A DNA stretch of 64,000 nucleotides from Sulfurimonas sp. SAG-AH-194-L11 (GCF_029215995.1 NZ_JAEMVB010000002.1:62001-126000), one strand, 5' to 3'; positions 38,474 through 48,972 are shown, numbered from the stretch's first letter. The notes: a model not told the origin generated them from the letters alone. Numbers and translations are program-made.

Positions 38474-38674
38474 AATATTTATATAAACAATGTATAAAAG
38501 CTGTGGATTTTTGCTTAGTGTGCCTAAGATTTTGAAGTTTGGGTAAAGGAGCTTACATTGGTAAGTGACTGCACCCATCATTCAAAGATGTCTGGCACTA
38601 AATGCCGATACCCCCGTCGCTAAAGCGAAAGTGGGGTACAAGAAATGAAAAATATGGGATACCCCTTGAGGGTA
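38474..38674. other. Convergent spacer with five short hairpins
   Basis: The 200 bp between the 3' ends of the EAL gene and ilvC hold five stem-loops: CTTAG/CTAAG (38514-38528), CTTAC/GTAAG (38552-38565), GGCA/TGCC (38594-38606), ACCCC/GGGGT enclosing TCGC-TAAA-GCGA (38610-38637), and TACCC/GGGTA (38660-38674). GC content is higher than the surroundings. No protein is supported. It could be a dispersed repeat, a structured RNA, or merely paired terminators. Confidence 0.5.
38660..38674 (-). terminator. Candidate terminator of ilvC
   Basis: A 5-bp stem TACCC/GGGTA with a 5-nt loop lies immediately after the ilvC stop; read on the minus strand it is followed within about 10 nt by a T-run. The stem is short, so the call is tentative. 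Confidence 0.4.
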
Positions 38675-39811
<1,137 letters not shown>

Positions 39812-39827
39812 TTAATCTCTTACTCTG

Positions 39828-39833
39828 TATAAT
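39828..39833 (+). promoter_or_regulatory. Predicted promoter of the NYN-like gene
   Basis: TATAAT with TTTACA at 39803-39808 (19-bp spacing), 50 nt before the ATG at 39884. Confidence 0.45.
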
Positions 39834-39883
39834 ACACAAAAATTGAACTAAAGTGTTCAAGAAATAGGTGGAACCATTTCTAA

Positions 39884-40621
39884 ATGTCACTACATAAACA
39901 ACAAATAAGTATAGAACACAGATATAGAGGAAGTCTGATTCTTCCAGACAATACAGAAGCTAAAAATGTTTTTTTTCGTACAAAACAAGCCTATGCAAAT
40001 CACGAAAAGATGAGTGTAACTATTCTTTTTTCAAAAGCAAAACTAGCAAAGCTCAAGCACTATCAAAAAGGTTCTTCTGAGCTTGAATTAGAGAACCTTG
40101 AGCTTTACATTGAAATGGGAGAGATTTTAGGCTTTAAAACCGATGATGCAGTAAAACTAAAAAATAGTATCCTTTTTACAAATGACAGTGCACATACAAG
40201 TTTTAACATCACAAAACGACTCAAACTCATCAACAAAAAGCATAGGAGTAATACTAACGCCAACTATCTTTTTTGGGATATAGAAAATTTTTCTAGTATT
40301 AGTTCTATTTTTAATGACATTATTGATAAGTATGAGATAAAAGATGAGTTTATCTTTATGGCTGCAAACCCAGACTCTTTATATCTTAAACGTGCAGAAT
40401 GGGAAGCAAATCTTTATGATTATGGTAAAACACTCAACTCATTTAATTTTATTAAATGTGACCATGGAAAGGATGTTGCTGATGATGTGCTTCTTGGCAA
40501 GTTTATAGATGCTAAAATCACAAATGCAAATGTTTTTATATTAACATTTGATAGAGAACTTAAAGAGCGTTTTACTGATGCTACAGATAGTAGTAATAAC
40601 CTCTTTATAATGGGAAAATAA
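39884..40621 (+). CDS. NYN/PIN-like nuclease-fold protein with unknown N-terminal domain
   Basis: 245-aa soluble protein. The C-terminal half (about 125-245) looks like a PIN/NYN-fold ribonuclease domain: strand then acidic site YLFWDIENF (Asp132, Glu134, Asn135), KDVADDVLLGKFID (Asp197, Asp200, Asp201) and VFILTFDREL (Asp223). This is the spacing expected of the NYN family. The N-terminal 115 residues include a strand-rich start resembling a PilZ-like or RNA-binding segment, which I cannot name. It has its own promoter and overlaps the convergent FIST gene by 17 nt. RNA cleavage is inferred only. Confidence 0.65.
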   Translation: MSLHKQQISIEHRYRGSLILPDNTEAKNVFFRTKQAYANHEKMSVTILFSKAKLAKLKHYQKGSSELELENLELYIEMGEILGFKTDDAVKLKNSILFTNDSAHTSFNITKRLKLINKKHRSNTNANYLFWDIENFSSISSIFNDIIDKYEIKDEFIFMAANPDSLYLKRAEWEANLYDYGKTLNSFNFIKCDHGKDVADDVLLGKFIDAKITNANVFILTFDRELKERFTDATDSSNNLFIMGK

Positions 40622-43145
40622 AATTCTCTACAACTTCTGCCTCAGGTTTACCGAGGTAGTATCCTTGAGCATAATCAATTCCCAACTCTTCTATTACTTT
40701 ATACACCGCTTCATTATGTACAAACTCTGCAACTATTTTTTTACCAAGTTTTCTAGCAAATACTATAATTGTTTCAACAACAAGTCGTGCATTTTTATCT
40801 GTATCGATATTTTTTATAAGGCTACCATCTATCTTCATAAAATCAGAACGCATTGTTGTCATATGCTCAAAGTTAGCAAACCCTGAACCAAAATCATCTA
40901 TAGCAATAGCCGCACCTACCTCATATACATTCTCAATAAATGCTGTTACTATATCTACCTTATCATTCTCTTGAGTTTCGAGTATCTCTATTGTTAATTG
41001 TGAAGCTATATCATATGCTTTTATTTTAGCAAACATAAACTCTCTCGTTTTTTCATTTGTTATATCACTAAAAGAGAGATTAATGCTAAAATTAAATCCA
41101 TTCTCTTTAAAATAACTAAAAGATTTTTCAATCATAATCTCCGTAATAAACGGATACAATTTAATCTTTCTACTGACCTCTAAAAATGCATATGGAGAGA
41201 GGATATTACCCTTTTCATCATCTAAACGAACAAGTGCTTCATATTTTTGAATTTTTCTTCTTTTAACATCTACAAGTGGTTGAAAATACGGGAATATTCT
41301 ATCACTACTTATTGCATTTTTTATTGTATTTGCCATGTTAATATTTGCTTCATAGTGTTTTGCCAGTTTTAGGTCTTCATTAAATATCATGTACTCTTTA
41401 CCCGCGCCTTTAGCAAGTTTGAGTGTCATGTCCGCATTAATTAGACCTGTCTTTTTATCATTTATAAGTGCTGCTGCTATTGTAACTGAGACATGGGCAT
41501 AATGTCCATTAGCCACTAAAAACTCTTCTGATCTTATATGTAAAATACAGTTCTTTATTCTCTCTTGGATAGCTTCTGTATTTAAATCTATCTTCATAAT
41601 TACAGCAAACTCATCTGAAGGAAGTTTAAAAAGTTGGGCATCGTTTTCTTTACTTAACATATGCAGAGTTAATGCTAATTGCTTTAGCACTTCATCTCCT
41701 ACTTCATGACCATAAAAATCATTTATCATCGTAAAATCATCAATATTTATGAGGATAATCATTTTTCCTAAACTTACATTGAGTTTTTTAATCAAACTGA
41801 GCCTATTTGGTAGGCCAGTTAAAGTGTCATAATATGCCTGTTTATAGATATAGTCCGCACTCTCTTGGATTCTTTTTTCTAAATTTAAATTTAACTCTTC
41901 GAGTTCGCTTGAAACTGTATTTGCAAGATGTGCCATAACATGATGTGCATCTATATTAAATTCATGTTTTGTAAAAGTTTCTTTGTAGTCAACTAGAGAA
42001 AGAGGATTATGGTCTTCACTCAAAACTAATATGGTCATCGTTTCATTAAGTAGTTGATTTGATTTTCCCTCATGATGAAACTCACCATATGTAAAAAATC
42101 CAGAAATTGCACCAATATTTGAGAGTACTTCTAACTCATCACTCATATACTCTTTCATAAAACGCCGTCTTGCCATACAGGAGTAAATAAATACAGCCTC
42201 AGGCTTATACTTAAGTTCACTCAACATTTTTCTTGTTTTATAACTACTGTTTTTGAGTATGTCCTCTATATCACCGACACCAAAACGAACCTTTGTTCCC
42301 TCTTTTATGTTTCCAGCAAAAGTCAAAGAACCATCATCATGTTTAAGTAAAACAGCACGTCCTACAAGTACACCATCATGTTCAAAAACAAGAGGAAATT
42401 CTATACCAACTCTAGGAAGTCTCGCAGCCAACTCATGCCCCATATACTTTGCATATATGTCAACTGCACTCATACCCTCAATCTCATATACACGATTATT
42501 TATCGATTTCGTGATGAGGAGCTCTTTGCCAACCGGGAACCAGTCAAATGAATAGTTCGTTGTTAGTTGTAATTTTTTACTACTTAAAGAGACTCCAACT
42601 GCACCATTATCACTCATTTCACTGTTTGTAAAAACATATGTTTTAAATAGTTTTCCATTGTCACCGGCTAATCCGCCTGAAAGAACTACATCTGGAGATA
42701 TCCAAGTTATTCCCTTAGCATACTCTTCTCCATTTGTATTAAGCCCATCTGTGAAACTTATGATAAGTTTTGTATCTTCGCTTATGAGTTCTTGTGCCAG
42801 AGACATTCCTGTATTAAAACTCGTGTTAAAACCATCTGTGTGTTCTATAAGAGTGGACTTTAAAGTTGTTTGATTGAATTTGGTAAAAGTAACTATAGTT
42901 TTTTTATCTGTCTCAACTTGGGAACCATTTATAACGCCATCACTTGTAGTTCCAATTATAACTGACTGGCTAAAAGTAGATGCAAAGTAGTTCTGAATAT
43001 TTTTTAATTCATTAATATCTGTAGATGTACAAAAAAGTTGTATAAGTGTCTGAGGAGAATCTATAGATACACCGTCTAACTTTTCTAAGACTTCTTCTGG
43101 TTGTATAAAATCAAGTGTAATATTTTGCATGGAAGATTCTAACAT
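40605..43145 (-). CDS. FIST-GGDEF-EAL signalling protein
   Basis: 846-aa soluble protein with no membrane helix. A FIST_N domain (about 25-225) and FIST_C domain (about 235-385) form a ligand-sensing module, often linked to small-molecule sensing. The GGDEF-like domain (about 430-585) has the signature replaced by PSDEF, so cyclase activity is doubtful. The EAL domain (about 600-846) is complete: YEALVR, FSINLSF, IEILET, IDDFGSGF, MKIDGS, and QGYYLG. It is likely a ligand-controlled cyclic-di-GMP phosphodiesterase. Confidence 0.9.
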   Translation of the reverse strand: MLESSMQNITLDFIQPEEVLEKLDGVSIDSPQTLIQLFCTSTDINELKNIQNYFASTFSQSVIIGTTSDGVINGSQVETDKKTIVTFTKFNQTTLKSTLIEHTDGFNTSFNTGMSLAQELISEDTKLIISFTDGLNTNGEEYAKGITWISPDVVLSGGLAGDNGKLFKTYVFTNSEMSDNGAVGVSLSSKKLQLTTNYSFDWFPVGKELLITKSINNRVYEIEGMSAVDIYAKYMGHELAARLPRVGIEFPLVFEHDGVLVGRAVLLKHDDGSLTFAGNIKEGTKVRFGVGDIEDILKNSSYKTRKMLSELKYKPEAVFIYSCMARRRFMKEYMSDELEVLSNIGAISGFFTYGEFHHEGKSNQLLNETMTILVLSEDHNPLSLVDYKETFTKHEFNIDAHHVMAHLANTVSSELEELNLNLEKRIQESADYIYKQAYYDTLTGLPNRLSLIKKLNVSLGKMIILINIDDFTMINDFYGHEVGDEVLKQLALTLHMLSKENDAQLFKLPSDEFAVIMKIDLNTEAIQERIKNCILHIRSEEFLVANGHYAHVSVTIAAALINDKKTGLINADMTLKLAKGAGKEYMIFNEDLKLAKHYEANINMANTIKNAISSDRIFPYFQPLVDVKRRKIQKYEALVRLDDEKGNILSPYAFLEVSRKIKLYPFITEIMIEKSFSYFKENGFNFSINLSFSDITNEKTREFMFAKIKAYDIASQLTIEILETQENDKVDIVTAFIENVYEVGAAIAIDDFGSGFANFEHMTTMRSDFMKIDGSLIKNIDTDKNARLVVETIIVFARKLGKKIVAEFVHNEAVYKVIEELGIDYAQGYYLGKPEAEVVENFIFPL

Positions 43146-43162
43146 AATTTTAATGTCTATAT

Positions 43163-43870
43163 TTAATAGATTAGTTTAATTGTATAAAATATCGAAAATA
43201 GTACGATTTGATGCACTAAATATATTATAAATGAGTGTTGTCCAAACAAAGATAAGAGAGTATTGAGTCTATTCGTTTTATTAAGTATTTCAATATTTAG
43301 AAATATTTCTTGTAGTTTATAGTAACCTGCACTCAATCCAAATAGATATACTCCAAACCAAGGTACGAGACTTACAAGATCTTGTGTGTAAAACTTTGGA
43401 AGAGAGAGTGTTTCTTGTAAATATAGATATAACCAATGCATATTTATCCACGACATGTTGTATCCAAGGATTATGAATATACCTAAGAGTAAAGATATTT
43501 TTGGAAGCTTTAAAAAAGGTAAGCCAATTATCGTTACAAGAAGAAAAAAGTGTAGTATTCCAAAATATATCCATGTGTTTGGAAACTGAGTATAACTTCC
43601 TATAGTTACAAGAAGAGATGCCACACCTAAAAGAAGCAGCCTTTTTAAAAGCTTTTGTAAATTAATGCCATTTTTATGTGCAAGTTGTGCACTAATACCT
43701 GCAGAAAATATAAACATACTCACTATAAGATAACGAAAATACTTCCAAAACTCCCCATGTTTGAGGTCAAAATCTACATATCCAAAATTCTTCAAATCAA
43801 AACAAAAATGAAAAATAACCATAAGGACAATAGCTACACCACGAAATATATCTAAACCTTGAAGTCTCAT
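43163..43870 (-). CDS. DUF1624 membrane protein
   Basis: 235-aa inner-membrane protein with about seven transmembrane helices. The start LQGLDIFRGVAIVLMVIFHF is the hallmark of DUF1624/heparan-alpha-glucosaminide N-acetyltransferase-like proteins, relatives of acyltransferase 3. Such proteins are proposed to modify envelope sugars; the substrate is unknown. It overlaps ruvX by 4 nt. Confidence 0.82.
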   Translation of the reverse strand: MRLQGLDIFRGVAIVLMVIFHFCFDLKNFGYVDFDLKHGEFWKYFRYLIVSMFIFSAGISAQLAHKNGINLQKLLKRLLLLGVASLLVTIGSYTQFPNTWIYFGILHFFLLVTIIGLPFLKLPKISLLLGIFIILGYNMSWINMHWLYLYLQETLSLPKFYTQDLVSLVPWFGVYLFGLSAGYYKLQEIFLNIEILNKTNRLNTLLSLFGQHSFIIYLVHQIVLFSIFYTIKLIY

Positions 43871-44268
43871 CTCTGTTGTTTTTTCTTATAAAGATAGCGC
43901 TGTAAGATTATCATAGCAGAGATAGAGTCAATCCTTCCATCTCTAATGTACTTTATCTCACCCTTCATAAGACTCTCAGCTTCAAGTGAACTTCCCGCCT
44001 CATCTTGGTAAAAAACTTCACCCCCAAAATCTACAAGATTCATAAAGTGTGCTATGCGTCTTCGCATCTCATCTTCACTGCTACCACCAAGAGGAATCCC
44101 AATAACAACTACATCAATTTCCCACTCATTTATAGCTTTTCGTACTTCACTTGAAGCTTGATTACGGTTTTTTCTTATGATGGCGGGGAGTGGTGTTACT
44201 AAGTCCTTATGAGCAGAGTAAGCGAGTCCAATACGTTTGAGCCCTAGATCAATTGCAATATATTTCAT
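43867..44268 (-). CDS. ruvX: Holliday junction resolvase-like protein YqgF/RuvX
   Basis: 133-aa RNase H-fold protein that in E. coli matures the 5' end of 16S rRNA. IAIDLGLKRIGLAYS at the start carries the first catalytic Asp; VVIGIPLGG and the DEAGSSLEAE segment supply the other acidic residues. It lies 1 nt after mnmE. Confidence 0.92.
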   Translation of the reverse strand: MKYIAIDLGLKRIGLAYSAHKDLVTPLPAIIRKNRNQASSEVRKAINEWEIDVVVIGIPLGGSSEDEMRRRIAHFMNLVDFGGEVFYQDEAGSSLEAESLMKGEIKYIRDGRIDSISAMIILQRYLYKKKQQR

Positions 44269-44269
44269 A

Positions 44270-45610
44270 CTATTTTCCTAAACAAAAAGAGCCAAACATC
44301 TTATCAAGCATCTCATCATTTTCAAAAGGTCGGGTTATACTTGCCATCTCTTTGACAGCCTCATTAAGATGAAAAGAAAATATCTCTAACTCTTGATCTT
44401 GCAGCGGTATAAATGACTCTTGTATATTTTTCATAGTCTCTTGGACTGCATTTATCTGACGACTTGAGATAAGCATAACTTCATCACTAGAGTTACTCAT
44501 ATTCATAATTTTTTCTAAGGCACTTACAAGTGAACTCACATCATCTTTAGAGTTAAGTTCTATGTCAAAATCTAATGCTTCGAGTGAAAACTTTTGTTCT
44601 AAATCTATCTTATTTTTTACTACTACTACTTCTTTAGTTGTTCGTGCGATTTGGACGAGTCTTGCTATCTCTTTATCTTCATCATCTGCTTCTCTTGAGC
44701 TATCAAAGAGTGCTACAACTATATCACTCTCTTGTATGGCTTCTAGAGAGCGTTCTATTCCTATTCTCTCTATCTCATCATTCGCTTCACGAATCCCCGC
44801 AGTATCTACCATACGGATAAGATGTGTGCCAATTTTCACCTGCTCTTCAATTGTATCACGAGTTGTTCCTGCGATGTCGCTAACTATAGCTCTATCAAAA
44901 TGAAGTAGTGCATTTAGGAGTGAAGATTTACCAACATTTGGTTTACCAATAATTGCTACACGAAAACCTTGCATAAGTCCCTCACGAGATTTTGAAGCTT
45001 GCAATGTTTTACCCAGTAAAATATAAAGCTCATCTAGTTTCGACTTTATCTGCAGAACTAAGTCAGGAGGTAAATCCTCTTCAGCATAATCTATAGTCAC
45101 TTCACTAAATGCAAGTATATGAATTATTTCATCTCTAACATCTTCTATAAAGTGTTTTAGTGAGCCTTTCATCTGTGCCGCTAAAATTTTAGCTGCATCT
45201 TCACTTTTAGCTTCTATGAGTTGTGCTATAGCTTCTGCTTCGCTTAAATCAATGCGACCATTAAAAAAAGCTCGTTTAGAAAACTCTCCAGGGTTTGCAA
45301 GTCTTGCACCTGCACTCAGTGTCGCCTTAAGTATACTTTGTGCGACGATAAATCCACCATGACATTGAATCTCAACAACATGCTCTGCTGTAAAAGAGTG
45401 TGGTGCTTTAAAGTAGATAACAATCGCTTCATCTATAAGCGTATCTGTAGCGTCATAAATAGTTGAGAGTGTTGCATATCTTGGATTTATTATTTTATTT
45501 CGCGTAAGTTTTTGTGTGATTTCTAAGGCTTTATCACCACTTATACGGATAATTGCAATAGAGCCTATGCCATTAGCTGTTGCAATGGCACTTATTGTAT
45601 CTGAGTACAT
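44270..45610 (-). CDS. mnmE: tRNA modification GTPase MnmE
   Basis: 446-aa enzyme that with MnmG makes the cmnm5U34 wobble modification. The N-terminal tetrahydrofolate-binding domain is 1-115. The G domain inside the helical domain has G1 GKPNVGKSS, G3 DTAGI and G4 VKNKIDL. The C-terminus ends in CLGK, the catalytic Cys motif. Confidence 0.97.
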   Translation of the reverse strand: MYSDTISAIATANGIGSIAIIRISGDKALEITQKLTRNKIINPRYATLSTIYDATDTLIDEAIVIYFKAPHSFTAEHVVEIQCHGGFIVAQSILKATLSAGARLANPGEFSKRAFFNGRIDLSEAEAIAQLIEAKSEDAAKILAAQMKGSLKHFIEDVRDEIIHILAFSEVTIDYAEEDLPPDLVLQIKSKLDELYILLGKTLQASKSREGLMQGFRVAIIGKPNVGKSSLLNALLHFDRAIVSDIAGTTRDTIEEQVKIGTHLIRMVDTAGIREANDEIERIGIERSLEAIQESDIVVALFDSSREADDEDKEIARLVQIARTTKEVVVVKNKIDLEQKFSLEALDFDIELNSKDDVSSLVSALEKIMNMSNSSDEVMLISSRQINAVQETMKNIQESFIPLQDQELEIFSFHLNEAVKEMASITRPFENDEMLDKMFGSFCLGK

Positions 45611-45611
45611 T

Positions 45612-46544
45612 TTAGTTGTTGTAGTCGTTTATAATTATGTACTTTAATCCATCACGAGTTGAACGGATTACGACATACTTTTGAGGATATTTAGCACGTA
45701 ACTCTTTGAGTGCAATTTGGACTAAAACACCATCAAGAATTTTTGTTTGTGCTCTTCCATCTCTATCTACATTTTCATATACATTTAATAGATATCTACC
45801 GATAGACTCTTCTTGGTTTTGTAAAAATTCTGCTATTTCTAAGCGTAGCTGAACCTCATACTTAGAGTTAATCCAGTTAAAAATCATATACGAAAGTGCT
45901 TTATATCTATAGCCCTCTTTACCTATAAGAAGTGCCGCATCATCCCCTTTAAATTCAATTAAAAGTGTTTCACTATCATATGTACTTACTTCAATACTAT
46001 CTATCGCAAAACAAGTGAGTTTAAAAAGTGCATTTATTTTAATCTGTACTTCTTCGACTATAGAGTCTAAATTAGTATACTCTTGAGCCTTTTCTTCTCT
46101 TTGTTCATCACTTCTTTCATCATACTCATCATCATAATCAGCAGTAAAATCGAGTCCATTTAAATCATCATCTTCATCATCTTGATCACTTACAAAAGAT
46201 GCTGGCATAATTGTATCATTTAAAACTGTTTGTACTTTAGGTTTTTTTACTACTTTTTCTTTTTGAAGCTTGGGAGTTTTTTTAGTTTGAGTTTTTTTAG
46301 GACTTACCTGAGGAGTTGGTTTTTCTCTTTTTATCTCCTGTTTTGTCTCTTTAACTACTTGTGGTTCTAACTCTTTTTCTTCTAAACGCAGTGCAACAAT
46401 AATTGCACTCTTTTTAAAAAAACCCAAAAAGCCTTTACTTGGAACCTGTATAACTTCGATTTTAAGTTGTGTTATAGAACATTCTAATTGACTTGCAGCA
46501 TTTGCATAGGCTATTTCCAGTGTACTTGCTTCAATTTTCAACAT
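45612..46544 (-). CDS. Jag/KhpB-like RNA-binding protein
   Basis: 310-aa protein. Jag-N domain at 1-55 (with SKGFLGFFKKSAII), a long charged linker rich in Lys, Pro, Glu and Asp (60-150), a KH domain near 190-240 with IGKEGYRYKAL, and a C-terminal R3H-like domain. RNA binding is expected. The gene sits 3 nt after yidC, the usual place of jag. Confidence 0.9.
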   Translation of the reverse strand: MLKIEASTLEIAYANAASQLECSITQLKIEVIQVPSKGFLGFFKKSAIIVALRLEEKELEPQVVKETKQEIKREKPTPQVSPKKTQTKKTPKLQKEKVVKKPKVQTVLNDTIMPASFVSDQDDEDDDLNGLDFTADYDDEYDERSDEQREEKAQEYTNLDSIVEEVQIKINALFKLTCFAIDSIEVSTYDSETLLIEFKGDDAALLIGKEGYRYKALSYMIFNWINSKYEVQLRLEIAEFLQNQEESIGRYLLNVYENVDRDGRAQTKILDGVLVQIALKELRAKYPQKYVVIRSTRDGLKYIIINDYNN

Positions 46545-46546
46545 AA

Positions 46547-48145
46547 CTATTTCTCTACTTTAGCTGCTTTGAGTGCATCTTTAGCATTTTTAAATTGTTG
46601 ATTAACAATAAACTGCTGTAAAATAGAAAAGAGATTATTTACAAACCAGTACAGAACTAAACCAGATGGAAAAGTTACAAAGAAAAATGTAAATATAACC
46701 GGTAACCACTTCATCACTTTTTCTTGCATTGGATCTGAAAAGTTATTTGGTGTCATGCGTTGCTGTAGGAACATTGATGCACCCATAAGAACTGGCATTA
46801 CATAGTAAGGATCCATACGAGAAAGATCATCTATCCAAAGTATCCATGGCGCACCTTGAAGCTCGACTGCATTTAAAAGTACACGATAAATCGCAAAAAA
46901 CACTGGTATTTGCATTAACATTGGGAGACAACCACCAAGAGGATTTGCTCCATTTTTCTTGTACATATCCATAGTCGCTTGGTTTAAACGCTGTGGATCA
47001 CCTTTATACTTCTCTTTTAAATCTTTAATTTTTGGTGCAAGGTCTTTCATCTTCTGCATAGAAACCATACCTTTGTATGTCAAAGGATAGAGCACAAATC
47101 TAATAATAGCAGTAAGTGCAATAATCGACCAACCCCAGTTTCCAAAAATTCCATGTAACCATGAAAGAAGTGCAAAAAGTGGTTTTGCGGCAAATGTAAA
47201 CCAACCATACTCAATTGCATTTGTCAGTACAGGATTAATAGATTCAAGTATTTTATAATTCTTTTCACCTATGTAACCACTAAACTTTAGGTTTTGTGTT
47301 CCATCAAAATAGACTACTGGATTATCATCACGATCTCTCTCAACAATGACATTTCTATCTTTAGCGAGTCCATACATAATAGTTGCTGTGTATTGATCAA
47401 ATGCAGAAATCAACTCCACACCTGAAAAAGATTTTCTCCCCTCAGCATCTCCATCTGCGATTATAGTTACAAGTTCATCATCTGTATAAACCATAGCACC
47501 TACAACTGTCATCATCTGCTCATCTTCATTTACACGAGGACGTTGCCCTAAGTAAACATAGTAATGCTTGTCTGCACTCAAAGAGATTTCTACATCATAA
47601 TGACCATCTTTAAAAAATGTTATTTTTTTAGTTACACTAAGTGATGAAAGTTTTTGAGTAAGGGTTACAGTTTTTGCACTACCATCTACATTTACTTCTG
47701 TCACATCTGTTGTGTATGCTACTGAAGATGCCTCTTTATTTAGATTCTCATCCCTAAATCTGATATAGAGAGGTTTAGTTCCTGTTTGGGGAATAAGTTG
47801 TGCATGATTATCTTCTTTATCTCTAAACTTCTCTTCGAGTAACTCTTTAGAGGAGATACGTCCTAGCGTGTCTAGTTTTAATATAAAATTCTCATTTGTA
47901 ACTCTTACAAGATCGCTTGAACTTGTTCTCTCTGATGCTAAAATAACATGTCCAGCCTCCGCCTCTACATTTACTGCTGATTCACTACTTGCTTTAACAT
48001 TACTACTTTGTGTTATTTGAGCTTTAGTGTCTTCTACTACTTCTGACTCTACCGGTGGAAAAATTGCTGTATACCCTACGAAAAAAACTACTGATAATAG
48101 TACAGCTACTATTAATCTCTGATTTGGTGACATTTTGTCTAACAC
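46547..48145 (-). CDS. yidC: Membrane protein insertase YidC
   Basis: 532-aa Gram-negative-type insertase. TM1 is near 11-30, a large periplasmic domain covers about 40-310, and the five core helices follow. The hydrophilic-groove Arg is in ALTAIIRFVLYPLT. Works with SecYEG or alone. It is 3 nt after yidD. Confidence 0.97.
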   Translation of the reverse strand: MLDKMSPNQRLIVAVLLSVVFFVGYTAIFPPVESEVVEDTKAQITQSSNVKASSESAVNVEAEAGHVILASERTSSSDLVRVTNENFILKLDTLGRISSKELLEEKFRDKEDNHAQLIPQTGTKPLYIRFRDENLNKEASSVAYTTDVTEVNVDGSAKTVTLTQKLSSLSVTKKITFFKDGHYDVEISLSADKHYYVYLGQRPRVNEDEQMMTVVGAMVYTDDELVTIIADGDAEGRKSFSGVELISAFDQYTATIMYGLAKDRNVIVERDRDDNPVVYFDGTQNLKFSGYIGEKNYKILESINPVLTNAIEYGWFTFAAKPLFALLSWLHGIFGNWGWSIIALTAIIRFVLYPLTYKGMVSMQKMKDLAPKIKDLKEKYKGDPQRLNQATMDMYKKNGANPLGGCLPMLMQIPVFFAIYRVLLNAVELQGAPWILWIDDLSRMDPYYVMPVLMGASMFLQQRMTPNNFSDPMQEKVMKWLPVIFTFFFVTFPSGLVLYWFVNNLFSILQQFIVNQQFKNAKDALKAAKVEK

Positions 48146-48148
48146 AGA

Positions 48149-48472
48149 TTACCCTTTATATGAAAAATTTTTTATTATGTAATGTTGGTTCTTTTTATTT
48201 GGAACCAGCCAATATTTTATACTTCCTACATCTAGTTGTGTAGGCTTACAGTGGAGCTTATAAAGCAATGGATGCTCTATCCCGCCATCAAATAATTGAT
48301 TACAACGTAGTATTCTAGTAAAAGAGTGGTAAAAAGCACTTGAAATTGAGTTGTTTTCGAAATTTAATCGTGCATATTCACTACATGTGGGATAAAATCG
48401 ACAAGAACCGAAGCCAATGAGGGTAAAAAACTTCTGATAAAGCCATAAAAGTTTAAGTAAAAGTTTTCGCAT
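48149..48472 (-). CDS. yidD: Membrane protein insertion efficiency factor YidD
   Basis: 107-aa DUF37 protein with an N-terminal amphipathic helix and the Cys-containing core FYPTCSEYAR followed by the R-I-L-R-C-N segment. Its ATG at 48472 overlaps the end of rnpA by 20 nt, the classic rpmH-rnpA-yidD-yidC order. Confidence 0.94.
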   Translation of the reverse strand: MRKLLLKLLWLYQKFFTLIGFGSCRFYPTCSEYARLNFENNSISSAFYHSFTRILRCNQLFDGGIEHPLLYKLHCKPTQLDVGSIKYWLVPNKKNQHYIIKNFSYKG

Positions 48473-48791
48473 TTTTCAGTACTTTAATAAAATCATTTTG
48501 AAGTTTTTCGTGTGATGAATCAAAAAGACCTACTTTTGCAACAAATACATAAGAGCCATCTTTGAGTTTTGGAGAGTATTCACGAAATAGTGCTCTCATA
48601 CGACGTTTAGCTCGGTTACGCTTTACAGCATTTCCTAACTTTTTTGTCGCAGTAAAGCCTACTTTGCGAGTTCCATTTTGAGGAAGAAAAAAGAGAACAA
48701 CACTGCTTGAGTGCTGGTTTTTTCCTTTGTTATATACATATTGAAACTCCTTATGGAGTTTCAGTGTGTAAAATCCGCCTAAACTGACAAT
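48453..48791 (-). CDS. rnpA: Ribonuclease P protein component, non-canonical start codon
   Basis: 112-aa protein subunit of RNase P, read directly from the sequence. The family motif [19 protein letters not shown] is clear, preceded by [11 protein letters not shown] and by [13 protein letters not shown]. The frame opens after a TAA at 48795-48797 and contains no ATG, GTG or TTG before the motif. I place the start at ATT 48791, giving a normal length and a 3-residue longer overlap into rpmH; AAGG lies 9 nt upstream. A CTG at 48764 is the alternative. It overlaps rpmH (13 nt) and yidD (20 nt). Confidence 0.85.
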   Translation of the reverse strand: MVSLGGFYTLKLHKEFQYVYNKGKNQHSSSVVLFFLPQNGTRKVGFTATKKLGNAVKRNRAKRRMRALFREYSPKLKDGSYVFVAKVGLFDSSHEKLQNDFIKVLKNAKTFT

Positions 48792-48913
48792 CTTTTACGA
48801 CCTTTAGCTCTTCTACGGTTTAAAACTCTACGTCCGTTCTTAGTAGCCATACGTGCTCTAAAACCGTGAGTTCTTTTTCTTGGTGTTGAATGGGGTTGGT
48901 ATGTTCTTTTCAT
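48779..48913 (-). CDS. rpmH: 50S ribosomal protein L34
   Basis: 44-aa basic ribosomal protein, too short for a standard ORF cut-off. It starts [18 protein letters not shown] and ends GRKRLSV, with the typical [15 protein letters not shown] core. ATG at 48913 with AAGGATATG upstream. It heads the rnpA-yidD-yidC-jag-mnmE operon. Confidence 0.97.
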   Translation of the reverse strand: MKRTYQPHSTPRKRTHGFRARMATKNGRRVLNRRRAKGRKRLSV

Positions 48914-48972
48914 GACATATCCTTATGTAAAATTAAGTTCGAAATAATACAAAAAATTTGCTTAAAGTGTTG

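Noticed and set aside
38511-38640. tRNA, tmRNA or SRP RNA in the convergent spacer
   Set aside because: No cloverleaf, acceptor CCA end or known conserved RNA motif could be found among the short stems.
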